A stretch of 64,000 nucleotides of DNA, taken from positions 62,001 to 126,000 of the forward strand of contig JAYELS010000021.1 of assembly GCA_034717695.1 (NCBI GenBank), given 5' to 3'. Of the stretch, positions 53,286 to 61,808 are shown one piece after another (the first letter of the stretch is position 1; every line of letters starts with the position of its first letter). Made by a program: the position numbers and the translations under genes. This DNA comes from NAT127 sp034717695 (lineage in GTDB: Bacteria > Pseudomonadota > Gammaproteobacteria > Pseudomonadales > Porticoccaceae). The notes below the pieces were generated by a model. That model worked only from the letters and a program-made list of their open reading frames with translations. It was not told where the DNA came from and did no database searches.

Positions 53286-53624
53286 CTACACAGCGTCGGA
53301 ACCGGTCTCGCCGGTGCGGATGCGAATGACTTCCTCGAGGCTCGAGATGAAAATCTTGCCATCGCCGATCTTGCCGGTGTTGGCGGACTTGGTGATGGCA
53401 TCCACCACCGCATCCACCATGCCGTCGTCGATGGCGATTTCCAGCTTCACCTTGGGGAGGAAATCCACCACATACTCGGCACCCCGGTACAGCTCGGTGT
53501 GGCCCTTCTGGCGGCCAAAGCCCTTGACCTCCGTCACGGTAATGCCCTGGACACCCACCTCGGCCAGCGCCTCGCGGACATCGTCGAGTTTGAAGGGTTT
53601 GATGATGGCGGTAATCAGTTTCAT
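53286..53624 (-). CDS. glnK: Nitrogen regulatory protein PII, copy 1 (GlnK/GlnB family)
   Basis: The ATG at 53624 gives the standard 112 residues (MKLITAIIKPF). The T-loop FGRQKGHTELYRGAEY carries Tyr51 for uridylylation. The ATP/2-oxoglutarate segment GKIGDGKIF is intact, and the C-terminus is RTGETGSDAV. It senses 2-oxoglutarate and ATP/ADP and can plug AmtB. It lies 178 bp after amtB, beyond a stem-loop, so it may be expressed partly apart from the rest. Whether it is GlnK or GlnB in function cannot be settled. Confidence 0.95.
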   Translation of the reverse strand: MKLITAIIKPFKLDDVREALAEVGVQGITVTEVKGFGRQKGHTELYRGAEYVVDFLPKVKLEIAIDDGMVDAVVDAITKSANTGKIGDGKIFISSLEEVIRIRTGETGSDAV

Positions 53625-53750
53625 GGTTCCCTCGCATGCGGTAAGACTTCGATGGTCGAAAGATACACCGGTTGCCAAACAAATGCATCCATCCCGGCCT
53701 GGTTTCGCCGTTGACTACCCGGTATTTCTGCCATTTTTACCGCCTTCAAG

Positions 53751-53785
53751 ACAAAGGGGCGGGAGGTTTCCCCCCCGCCCCTTGT
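53751..53785 (-). terminator. Stem-loop after amtB
   Basis: ACAAAGGGGCGGG pairs with CCCGCCCCTTGT with one bulge, 18 bp past the amtB stop. No T-run follows, so it may be a partial terminator or an RNA processing/stability site between amtB and glnK. Confidence 0.5.
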
Positions 53786-53802
53786 CGGTACCGGATCTCG
53801 AA

Positions 53803-55071
53803 TCACTTCTGGCCGTGGACGAACTCCGGATAGGCCTCCATGCCGCACTCGGACAGGTCGACGCCGTCGTACTCCTCCTGCTCGGTGACGCGGATACCGA
53901 TCACCGCCTTGAGGATGCCCCAGACGATCAGACTGGTGACGAACACCCACACGAAGATGGTGACGATACCGAGCAGCTGGCCCACCAGGGTGGCGTCCTC
54001 ATTGCTGGACAGACAGACAGCCAGGAGACCCCAGATGCCCACCACGCCGTGTACGGAGATGGCGCCGACGGGATCGTCGATCTTGATCTTGTCCATGAAC
54101 ACCACCGCAAACACCACCAGTACGCCGCCGACGGCACCCACCAGGGTCGCGGGGATCGCGGTCCAGTTCAGCGGCTCGGCGGTGATGGCCACGAGACCCG
54201 CCAGGGCGCCGTTGACCGCCATGGTGAGGTCGGCCTTGCCGAACAGGAAGTGGGCCGTGATCAGCGCCGCCAGCAAACCGCCACAGGCCGCGGCATTGGT
54301 GTTGACGAACACGGTGGAGACAGCGTTGGCCTCGTCGATGTTCGATACCATCAGCTCGGAGCCGCCGTTGAAGCCGAACCAACCCATCCACAGGATGAAC
54401 ATGCCGAGGGCGGCGAGGGGCATGTTGGCACCGGGAATGGCGGTCGCCTTGCCGTCCTTGGTGTACTTGCCCTTGCGGGGACCGAGCAGGATCACACCGG
54501 CGAGGGCCGCGGTGGCACCGCACAGGTGCACCAGACCGGAGCCGGCGAAATCCTGGAAGCCCGCGGCGTCGAGGAAGCCGCCGCCCCATTTCCACATGCC
54601 CTGCATCGGGTAGATGAAGCCGGTCATCACCACCGCGAAGGCGAGGAAGGCCCAGAGTTTCATCCGCTCCGCCACGGCGCCGGAGACGATGGACATGGCG
54701 GTGGCCACGAACACGACCTGGAAGAAGAAGTCGGAAGCGCCGGAATAATAGATGCTGCCGTCGCTGGCGAGTACTTCCTCGGCGGTCGAGTTGGCGATGC
54801 TGTTGCCGAACCAGTCGCCGGGCAGAATGGCGCCCTCGATACCGGCGGCCAGGTTGCCGTACATGATGGTGTAGCCGGTCAGCAGGTACATGGTGCAGGC
54901 GACCGCGAACAGGCACACGTTCTTGGTGAGAATTTCAGTGGTGTTTTTGGCGCGGACCAGGCCCGCCTCCAGCATCGCGAAGCCCGCTGCCATCCACATC
55001 ACCAGGGCGCCGGACACCAGGAAATAAAAGGTGTCGAGGGCGTACTGCAGGTTGACGATATCGTTTTCCAT
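53803..55071 (-). CDS. amtB: Ammonium transporter AmtB
   Basis: Trimeric inner-membrane ammonium channel. The ATG at 55071 follows GGAGTT and gives 422 residues with about eleven hydrophobic helices. Conserved channel parts are GFAMLEAGLVRAKNT, DFAGSGLVHLCGA with the first pore His, and SVHGVVGIWG with the second. No clear cleavable signal peptide is seen. It is sandwiched between two PII genes, which fits regulation by GlnK plugging the pore when nitrogen becomes plentiful. Confidence 0.96.
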   Translation of the reverse strand: MENDIVNLQYALDTFYFLVSGALVMWMAAGFAMLEAGLVRAKNTTEILTKNVCLFAVACTMYLLTGYTIMYGNLAAGIEGAILPGDWFGNSIANSTAEEVLASDGSIYYSGASDFFFQVVFVATAMSIVSGAVAERMKLWAFLAFAVVMTGFIYPMQGMWKWGGGFLDAAGFQDFAGSGLVHLCGATAALAGVILLGPRKGKYTKDGKATAIPGANMPLAALGMFILWMGWFGFNGGSELMVSNIDEANAVSTVFVNTNAAACGGLLAALITAHFLFGKADLTMAVNGALAGLVAITAEPLNWTAIPATLVGAVGGVLVVFAVVFMDKIKIDDPVGAISVHGVVGIWGLLAVCLSSNEDATLVGQLLGIVTIFVWVFVTSLIVWGILKAVIGIRVTEQEEYDGVDLSECGMEAYPEFVHGQK

Positions 55072-55097
55072 TGTGAACTCCAATTGAGTGCGTGGGG

Positions 55098-55436
55098 TTA
55101 TATGGCTTCGTCGCCGGTTTCACCGGTACGAATGCGAATAACTTCCTGGAGATCGGAGATGAAGATCTTGCCATCGCCGATCTTGCCGGTGCGCGCCGAA
55201 TTGAGAATCGCCTCGACCGCGCCTTCCACCATGCTTTCCGGAAGCGCCACTTCAATCTTTACCTTGGGGAGGAAATCCACCACATATTCCGCGCCGCGAT
55301 AAAGTTCGGTATGCCCTTTCTGACGACCAAACCCTTTCACCTCCGTCACCGTAACGCCCTGCACGCCGATCCCCGCGAGGGTTTCACGCACATCGTCGAG
55401 TTTGAAGGGCTTGATCACCGCTGTGATCATTTTCAT
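55098..55436 (-). CDS. glnK: Nitrogen regulatory protein PII, copy 2 (GlnK)
   Basis: 112 residues, highly similar to the copy on the far side of amtB. T-loop FGRQKGHTELYRGAEY with Tyr51 and GKIGDGKIF are intact. It differs mainly in the first and middle helices (VRETLAGIG; VALPESMVEGAVEAIL). It precedes amtB by 26 bp, the classical glnK-amtB arrangement, and follows the porin gene by 68 bp with a hairpin in between. Confidence 0.95.
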   Translation of the reverse strand: MKMITAVIKPFKLDDVRETLAGIGVQGVTVTEVKGFGRQKGHTELYRGAEYVVDFLPKVKIEVALPESMVEGAVEAILNSARTGKIGDGKIFISDLQEVIRIRTGETGDEAI

Positions 55437-55465
55437 AGGTCTCTCCTATCGTTTGGGGATTTCCA

Positions 55466-55491
55466 CCACCGGGCGGCGCACCGCCCGGTGG
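55466..55491 (-). other. Perfect hairpin between porin gene and glnK
   Basis: CCACCGGGCGG and CCGCCCGGTGG pair perfectly around a 4-base loop, 13 bp past the porin stop. No T-run follows on the minus strand, so it is more likely an RNA stability or attenuation element than a full terminator. Confidence 0.6.
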
Positions 55492-55504
55492 TTGCAAACC
55501 GCTG

Positions 55505-56158
55505 TTATTCGGCGATGGGGATGCTGTAGGACACCACGAACTTCAGATCATCATCGTCGGTTTCGTCGGCCACGAACTGGCTGACGGTAAAGCTCAGGTT
55601 GTCGTTGTAGGCATAGGACAGGTCGACGTGGACCGGATCGTCGCCAGCGACGTTGTCGTGCTTGCCCACATTGATGGCGAACTGGCCAAAGGACGCGCCG
55701 AGGGTGTAGTACTCGTAGCCGGAGCCACCGGCGACGTTGTCGTAGTAGGCGAAGCTGAAGGGGCCATAGCCGAGGGACAGAATCACCTCGGACAGATCCG
55801 CGGTGTCGATCTCGGACGGGCCGGTGGGATAGTTGTAGTTCCACACACTGAGGTCGATGGTCAGGCCGCCGATCTCCATGCCGTAGCCGGCGTAGAGGTC
55901 GTATTCGGAACCCACCGCGGTATCACCGGAGGAACCCCAGATACCGGCGTAGGCGCCGCCCATGGCGACGGACAGATCCCCGGAAACGGCGGGAGTGCCA
56001 GAACCGAGGTCATAGCCACGCCACAGGTAGGTGCTCGCCACGGCGGCGGAAGCGGATACTTCAGGACCGGCCGAGGCAGTGGTGGACACGGCCAGGCCAG
56101 CTGTCACCAGCACTACCGCGGCTACCGAGTTACTCAGCACTTTCTTGGTCAATTTCAT
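55505..56158 (-). CDS. TorF-family putative outer-membrane porin
   Basis: The ATG at 56158 follows GGAGAG and gives 217 residues with a signal peptide ending near ASA-GPE. The mature part alternates short amphipathic strands rich in Tyr, Gly and Ser (STYLWRGYDLGSGTPAVSG), the hallmark of the TorF/gcw_chp family. It ends in an aromatic-free VVSYSIPIAE strand. Proteins of this family often precede glnK-amtB, and it is the first gene behind the sigma-54 promoter at 56241-56255. A role in ammonium or small nitrogen-solute passage is inferred. Confidence 0.85.
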   Translation of the reverse strand: MKLTKKVLSNSVAAVVLVTAGLAVSTTASAGPEVSASAAVASTYLWRGYDLGSGTPAVSGDLSVAMGGAYAGIWGSSGDTAVGSEYDLYAGYGMEIGGLTIDLSVWNYNYPTGPSEIDTADLSEVILSLGYGPFSFAYYDNVAGGSGYEYYTLGASFGQFAINVGKHDNVAGDDPVHVDLSYAYNDNLSFTVSQFVADETDDDDLKFVVSYSIPIAE

Positions 56159-56240
56159 CGGTTTCTCTCCTCGTTTCATTTGTAGTGTTGTGTCAAACCG
56201 CTCGGTGCATATTCACCGTTGGCTAACACCCATCACAAAA

Positions 56241-56255
56241 GCAAAACCAATGCCA
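56241..56255 (-). promoter_or_regulatory. Sigma-54 promoter for porin-glnK-amtB
   Basis: On the minus strand TTGGCATTGGTTTTGCT matches the -24/-12 consensus with the exact GG-N10-GC spacing. It lies about 85 bp before the porin start. Nitrogen control by NtrC is expected. Confidence 0.82.
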
Positions 56256-56264
56256 ATCCGTGTT

Positions 56265-56282
56265 AATTGATTTAATTCAATT
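56265..56282. promoter_or_regulatory. AT-rich perfect dyad AATTGA-N6-TCAATT
   Basis: An 18-bp perfect inverted repeat sits 10 bp upstream of the -24 element. It may bind a regulator or IHF-like bending protein; the binder is unknown. Confidence 0.45.
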
Positions 56283-56360
56283 GGTTAGAGGGTTTTTTGA
56301 TCGCTTCGGCAGGAACCGGCCGGACGCCGGGGCAATTTTCCCGTCACGCCGGATATCTGC

Positions 56361-56376
56361 GCACCAAAAATGTGCA
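56361..56376. promoter_or_regulatory. NtrC-like enhancer site for the porin-glnK-amtB promoter
   Basis: GCACCA-AAA-ATGTGCA matches 11 of 13 defined positions of the NtrC palindrome GCACCA-N3-TGGTGCA. Its centre is about 115 bp upstream of the -24 GG, a normal enhancer distance. Confidence 0.6.
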
Positions 56377-56392
56377 CGCAGGATCGCGGCAC

Positions 56393-56416
56393 AAAAAAAG
56401 CGCCCATTTCGGGCGC
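56393..56416 (-). terminator. Rho-independent terminator of the collagen-like gene
   Basis: On the minus strand GCGCCC-GAAAT-GGGCGC is followed by T7, 35 bp past the stop codon at 56451. Confidence 0.9.
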
Positions 56417-56450
56417 CTCGATGAAGCCAGCACGGGATCGAAACCCGACC

Positions 56451-57422
56451 TCAGTCCTTTTCCATTTTATCCATGCGCTCCTGCAGGGCCTTGAGCTGCT
56501 CCCGCAACAGGCGGATTTCCTCCTGGGCGGCCTGCTGATCGGCGCCCGGCGCAGGGCGGAAGCCGCCAAAGTCACCGCTCCCGGTGTTCTGTTGCTGGAA
56601 GCCGGTGAACTGGCCGCCGACGAACACCTGCCCGTACTTGCCTTCCTCGCCGTCCTCCCCCGGGGCGCCGGAGCGACCGGAGCGGCCACCGGCCACCCAC
56701 TTCTGGCTGCCGGTGAGGGTGCGCATCTTGATGTACTGGCCCTCCGAGCCGGAGCCACCTTCTCCGCCCTCGCCCCCCTGCCCCGCCTTGCCGGGCTTGA
56801 CGGACACCCGCACGCCGGCGGTCAGTGCGCCGGGTGACACCTTGCTGTCTAGGGGCACCACGCTCACCACCACGTTGGCGCCATCGCCGCCATTGCCACC
56901 GCTACCGCCGCCGCCCCCGCTGCCGCCGTTGGCGGGATTGCAGTTGAAAATCTTGCCGCCGTTCTGACCCTTGCCGCCCTTGCCGCCGGCGCCACCGGCA
57001 CCGCCGTCCGCCAGCACCTCGAGGCCGCCGATCTTGCGGGCGTCGAGGCCGAGGTAGATGTCGATGCCGCGACCACCCTGGACACCCGGCTCGCCGCTGC
57101 CGCCACTCTTGCCGGCGCGACAGGCCTCCGCCTCCTCGGCAATGGAGGCGCCGGCGGCGCCGGCGGCACCGTCAGCCCCCCGGGCGTCGATGACCACACC
57201 GTGGCCGATGGTGGCGTCCTTGGCGAGCAATTCCCAGTGGGTGACGCCCTCGGCGAACTTGATGGTGGCGCCGTCACCAATCACCAGCCGGTCGAGGGAT
57301 TGATTCATCTCGTCCACGGCGACGCGGTGAACAGACCGGGCGGGAATGATCAGTTCCGCCGCCATGGCATCGAAGGGCAGGAGCAGGGCGCAAAGGGCCG
57401 CTGAAGCGAGGCGTTTTTTCAT
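56451..57422 (-). CDS. Exported glycine-rich, collagen-like protein with C-terminal coiled coil
   Basis: A 323-residue protein I do not recognise. A signal peptide (about 1-21) is followed by a beta-rich part (22-80; DRLVIGDGATIKF). From 82 to 265 come Gly-x-x tracts such as GKSGGSGEPGVQGGRG, GGAGGAGGKGGKG and GRSGRSGAPGEDGEEG, broken by short beta-like segments. Two cysteines, C101 and C161, could form a disulfide in the periplasm. Residues about 296-323 form an acidic/basic coiled coil (EEIRLLREQLKALQERMDKM). It stands alone between the porin unit and urtE with its own terminator. A surface or periplasmic structural role is possible but not shown. Confidence 0.8.
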   Translation of the reverse strand: MKKRLASAALCALLLPFDAMAAELIIPARSVHRVAVDEMNQSLDRLVIGDGATIKFAEGVTHWELLAKDATIGHGVVIDARGADGAAGAAGASIAEEAEACRAGKSGGSGEPGVQGGRGIDIYLGLDARKIGGLEVLADGGAGGAGGKGGKGQNGGKIFNCNPANGGSGGGGGSGGNGGDGANVVVSVVPLDSKVSPGALTAGVRVSVKPGKAGQGGEGGEGGSGSEGQYIKMRTLTGSQKWVAGGRSGRSGAPGEDGEEGKYGQVFVGGQFTGFQQQNTGSGDFGGFRPAPGADQQAAQEEIRLLREQLKALQERMDKMEKD

Positions 57423-57519
57423 GGGTGATCACCAATCGTGGAGGGATTGTTCGATTCTAGCAATTTCACCATGCCGCCATAACCTTGAATACACCCGCAC
57501 AGGGGATACGGCGCCAGCA

Positions 57520-58215
57520 TCACACACTCATCATGCCCCGCACCCGGGCCTCGTCCATCTCGTCGCCGCGCCCGGAGAGGGCCACGGAGCCGCGATCCAT
57601 CACCACGTAGCTGTCCGCCAGGTCGCGGGCAAATTCGAAGTACTGTTCCACCAGCACCACCGCCATGTCGCCGCGCTTGCGCAGGGATTCGATCACCCGC
57701 TGGATGTCCTTGATGATCGACGGCTGGATGCCCTCGGTGGGTTCGTCAAGGAGCAGCAGGCGGGGGTTGGTGACCAGGGCCCGGGCGATGGCCAGCTGTT
57801 GCTGCTGGCCGCCGGACAAGTCGCCGCCCCGGCGGTTGAGCATTTCCTTGAGCACAGGAAAGAGAAAATAGATCTCGTTGTCGATGAAGCGCTCGGCCCT
57901 CGGCAGGCAATTGAAGCCCGTCTTGAGATTTTCCAGCACCGTCAACTGGGAGAATATTTCCCGCCCCTGGGGCACATAGGCGATCCCCGCCCTGGCCCGC
58001 TCGTGGGGCGCCAGGCTGGCGATGGAGCGGCCCTCCCAGAGAATGTCGCCCGCGGCGATGGGCTGGCGCCCGGCTAGGGCATTGAGCAGGGAGGTCTTGC
58101 CAACGCCGTTGCGGCCGAGCACGCAGGTGACGGCGCCCTTTTCCGCCACCAGGCTGACATCCTTGAGCGCCTGGCTGGCGCCGTAAAACAGATCGAGATG
58201 GGTGATTTCCAGCAT
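57520..58215 (-). CDS. urtE: Urea ABC transporter ATPase UrtE
   Basis: One of two ATPases of the high-affinity urea importer. The 231 residues have Walker A GRNGVGKTS, the signature LSGGQQQQ and Walker B LLLLDEP followed by TEGIQP, typical of UrtE/LivF proteins. It is the last gene of urtABCDE, 2 bp after urtD. Confidence 0.95.
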   Translation of the reverse strand: MLEITHLDLFYGASQALKDVSLVAEKGAVTCVLGRNGVGKTSLLNALAGRQPIAAGDILWEGRSIASLAPHERARAGIAYVPQGREIFSQLTVLENLKTGFNCLPRAERFIDNEIYFLFPVLKEMLNRRGGDLSGGQQQQLAIARALVTNPRLLLLDEPTEGIQPSIIKDIQRVIESLRKRGDMAVVLVEQYFEFARDLADSYVVMDRGSVALSGRGDEMDEARVRGMMSV

Positions 58216-58217
58216 GT

Positions 58218-58979
<762 letters not shown>

Positions 58980-58981
58980 GA

Positions 58982-60124
58982 TCAGGCGCTCCCGCCAGAG
59001 GTGGCCCGATTGCCCCGGGACAGCAAGTTGCCGAGCCGGCCCTCGGTGAAAAGGCCCTTCACGCCCCTGGGCAGATAGAGGGTGGTGACCACGAACAAAC
59101 CGCCCAGCAGGAACAGCCAGAGGTCGGGGAAGGCCGCGGTGAAATAAGTCTTGCCGTAGTTCACCAAAAAGGCGCCGATCACCGCGCCATAGAGGGTGCC
59201 GCGCCCACCGATGGCCACCCAGACGATGATCTCGATGGAATTGATGGGGGAAAATTCCCCGGGATTGATAATGCCCACCTGGGGTACATACAGGGCGCCG
59301 GCGATGCCGGCAATCAGCGCCGACACCACGAATACGAAGAGTTTGTAGTGCTCCACCCGATAGCCCATGAAGCGGGTGCGGCTCTCGGCATCCCTCACCG
59401 CCACCAGCACCCGGCCAAACTTGGACGTGGTCAGCCATTTGCACAGCAGGTACGCCAGGGCAAGGCACAGGGCGGTGATGGCGAACAGGGCGTTGCGTGT
59501 GGCGTCGCTTTGCAGGTCGAAGCCGAGCAGATCCTTGAAATCGGTGAGGCCGTTGTTGCCGCCAAAGCCCATCTCGTTGCGGAAGAAGGCCAGCATCAGC
59601 GCATAGGTGAGGGCCTGGGTGATGATCGACAGGTACACCCCGGTGACCCGGGAGCGGAACGCCAGCCAGCCGAACACGAAGGCGAGCAGCCCCGGCACCA
59701 GGAGGATCATCAGCGCGGCGAACCAGAACTGGTCGAAGCCGAGCCAGAACCAGGGTAGCTCGGTCCAATTGAGAAACACCATGAAATCCGGCAGCAGCGG
59801 GTCGCCGTACACGCCCCGGTCACCGATCTGGCGCATCAGGTACATGCCCATGGCGTAGCCGCCGAGGGCGAAAAAGGCGCCGTGGCCGAGGCTCAAGATG
59901 CCGCAATAGCCCCAGATCAGATCCACCGCCAGGGCCAGCAGAGCGTAGCTCAGGTACTTGCCCAGCAGGGTGATGGTGTAGGTGGAGACATGGAAGGGGG
60001 AATCCGCCGGCACCAGCAGGTTGAGCAGCGGCATGACAATGGCGAGCGCCGCCAGGGTGAGGAGAAACCAGCGAGTGGATCTCTCGGCCAACAGGCGCGG
60101 GAACAGGGGGCCTTGATTCGCCAT
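58982..60124 (-). CDS. urtC: Urea ABC transporter permease UrtC
   Basis: LivM-like inner-membrane permease of 380 residues, start MANQGPLFPRLLAE. The conserved helix pattern includes GYCGILSLGHGAFFALGGYA, FRSRVTGVYLSIITQALTYA and VRDAESRTRFMGY at the coupling region. It follows urtB by 2 bp. Confidence 0.95.
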   Translation of the reverse strand: MANQGPLFPRLLAERSTRWFLLTLAALAIVMPLLNLLVPADSPFHVSTYTITLLGKYLSYALLALAVDLIWGYCGILSLGHGAFFALGGYAMGMYLMRQIGDRGVYGDPLLPDFMVFLNWTELPWFWLGFDQFWFAALMILLVPGLLAFVFGWLAFRSRVTGVYLSIITQALTYALMLAFFRNEMGFGGNNGLTDFKDLLGFDLQSDATRNALFAITALCLALAYLLCKWLTTSKFGRVLVAVRDAESRTRFMGYRVEHYKLFVFVVSALIAGIAGALYVPQVGIINPGEFSPINSIEIIVWVAIGGRGTLYGAVIGAFLVNYGKTYFTAAFPDLWLFLLGGLFVVTTLYLPRGVKGLFTEGRLGNLLSRGNRATSGGSA

Positions 60125-60126
60125 GG

Positions 60127-61764
60127 TCAATCCTCGATGAACCGGCCCTTGATGGCGAACAATCCCCGGGGCCATTTTTGAATGAACAGAATGATGAAGA
60201 CCAGGATCAGGATCTTGGCCAACACCGCCCCCGCCAGGGGCTCCATGAATTTATTGACGATGCCGAGGGACATGGCGGCGAACAGGGTGCCGAACAGGTT
60301 GCCCACGCCGCCAAACACCACCACCATGAAGGAATCGATGATGTAGGCCTGCCCCAGGTTGGGGCCCACATTGGTGAGCTGGGACAGGGCCACCCCGGCG
60401 ATACCGGCGATACCGGAGCCAAGGCCAAAGGTCATGGCGTCGATCCAGCCGGTCTTGATGCCCATGGAGCTGGCCATCTTGCGGTTCAGGGTAACCGCCC
60501 GCATCTGCAGCCCGAGGCTGGTTTTTTTCATGAGGGCGATCAGGGCAAACAGCACCAGCAGGCTGAAGATGATGATATACAGCCGGTTCCAGGTGAGGGA
60601 CAGCATGTCGTTCACCGCCCAGGAGCCGCTCATCCACTCCGGTGTTATCACGCTGCGGTTGAGGGGCGAGTAGATGGTGCGCACCAGTTGCTGCAGCACC
60701 AGGCTCAGACCAAAGGTGGCGAGCAGGGTTTCCAGGGGCCGACCGTAGAGGTGGCGAATGATGAGCCGCTCGATCAACACCCCGGTGATGCCCGACACCA
60801 GAAAGGCCACGGGAATCGCCACCAGGATGGACGCCCCGATCAGGTTCGGCATCAACAGCTGTACCGTGTAGGTGGCGTAGGCGCCGATCATGATCATCTC
60901 GCCGTGGGCCATGTTGATCACCCCCATCACCCCGAAGGTGATGGCGAGCCCCACGGCCGCAAGCAGCAGCACCGAGCCGAGGCTGACACCAAAAAACAGG
61001 TTCTGGATCAAATCGTAAAAGGACTGCCGGGTCTTGAGCTTTTCCAGGGCCGCCTCGGCGGTGGCGACGAGCTCCCCATCCTGTTCGAGGTAATTGCCCT
61101 CGGCGTCCTTCAGGGTGTATTTCGACACCAGGTTGATGGCGTTGCTGTCGGTGGCCTCGCCGAGCTGGGCGAGGGCCGCGATGCGCGCCTTGGGTTCGCT
61201 CACTCGGTCGCTGACGATGATGGCCGCCCGGGCAATGTCGAGGGCCTCGCGCACATCGCCGTCGGTCTCCTCCGCCAGGGCCTTGTCGATCACCGGCAGC
61301 ATGTCCGGCGACGGATCGTTGATGATGCTGGCCGCGCCCTGGATGCGCTCGGCGGGCCTCGGAGATTTCAGCTTGAAGCCGGCGATGAGCTGTTTCAACT
61401 CGCCGCGCAGACTGTTGTTGATGGTAATTTTGCGGGTATCGCGCTTGCCGGCGATACCCAGGGATTCGTTGCTGACGGGGTCGGTCAGCGCCACGCCGCC
61501 TTCGGCCTTGGCGACGATCACCACTTTCCTGTCGCTCTTGCGGTAGTGGAGATCACCGGACTGGATCGCCTTCAATATGGCCAGACTGGCGTCGTCGCCC
61601 CGTTCGGCGATGGCGGCCAGCAGGCTGGATTTCTCGCCAAAACTCGCCTTGGCGAGTTGCTCGAGCTGTGCTTCCAGCGGCGTCTCCACAGCCATCAGGC
61701 CGGGACTCGCCAGGGCCAGCATCGCCAGCAGGCAACAAAGGAAATTGCGCATAAAACCGTCCAT
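60127..61764 (-). CDS. urtB: Urea ABC transporter permease UrtB
   Basis: LivH-like permease of 545 residues with a signal-type start, an N-terminal soluble extension of about 250 residues typical of UrtB, and about eight membrane helices (GVMGVINMAHGEMIMIGAYA). The start is ATG 61764 or 61752; neither has a strong ribosome site because the T-run of the preceding terminator abuts it. It follows urtA, 44 bp after the urtA stop. Confidence 0.94.
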   Translation of the reverse strand: MDGFMRNFLCCLLAMLALASPGLMAVETPLEAQLEQLAKASFGEKSSLLAAIAERGDDASLAILKAIQSGDLHYRKSDRKVVIVAKAEGGVALTDPVSNESLGIAGKRDTRKITINNSLRGELKQLIAGFKLKSPRPAERIQGAASIINDPSPDMLPVIDKALAEETDGDVREALDIARAAIIVSDRVSEPKARIAALAQLGEATDSNAINLVSKYTLKDAEGNYLEQDGELVATAEAALEKLKTRQSFYDLIQNLFFGVSLGSVLLLAAVGLAITFGVMGVINMAHGEMIMIGAYATYTVQLLMPNLIGASILVAIPVAFLVSGITGVLIERLIIRHLYGRPLETLLATFGLSLVLQQLVRTIYSPLNRSVITPEWMSGSWAVNDMLSLTWNRLYIIIFSLLVLFALIALMKKTSLGLQMRAVTLNRKMASSMGIKTGWIDAMTFGLGSGIAGIAGVALSQLTNVGPNLGQAYIIDSFMVVVFGGVGNLFGTLFAAMSLGIVNKFMEPLAGAVLAKILILVFIILFIQKWPRGLFAIKGRFIED

Positions 61765-61790
61765 AAAAACCCGGGCCCGAAGGCCCGGGT
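61765..61790 (-). terminator. Intra-operon terminator between urtA and urtB
   Basis: On the minus strand ACCCGGGCC-TTCG-GGCCCGGGT is followed by T5 and the urtB start codon. It would reduce read-through and so favour the binding protein over the permease. Confidence 0.88.
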
Positions 61791-61808
61791 ATCGTCTTCA
61801 AGACAAAC

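Noticed and set aside
56422..56450. A tRNA T-arm-like element GGGTTTCGATCCC on the minus strand after the collagen-like gene
   Set aside because: No acceptor, D-arm or anticodon stem accompanies it, and it runs directly into a terminator.
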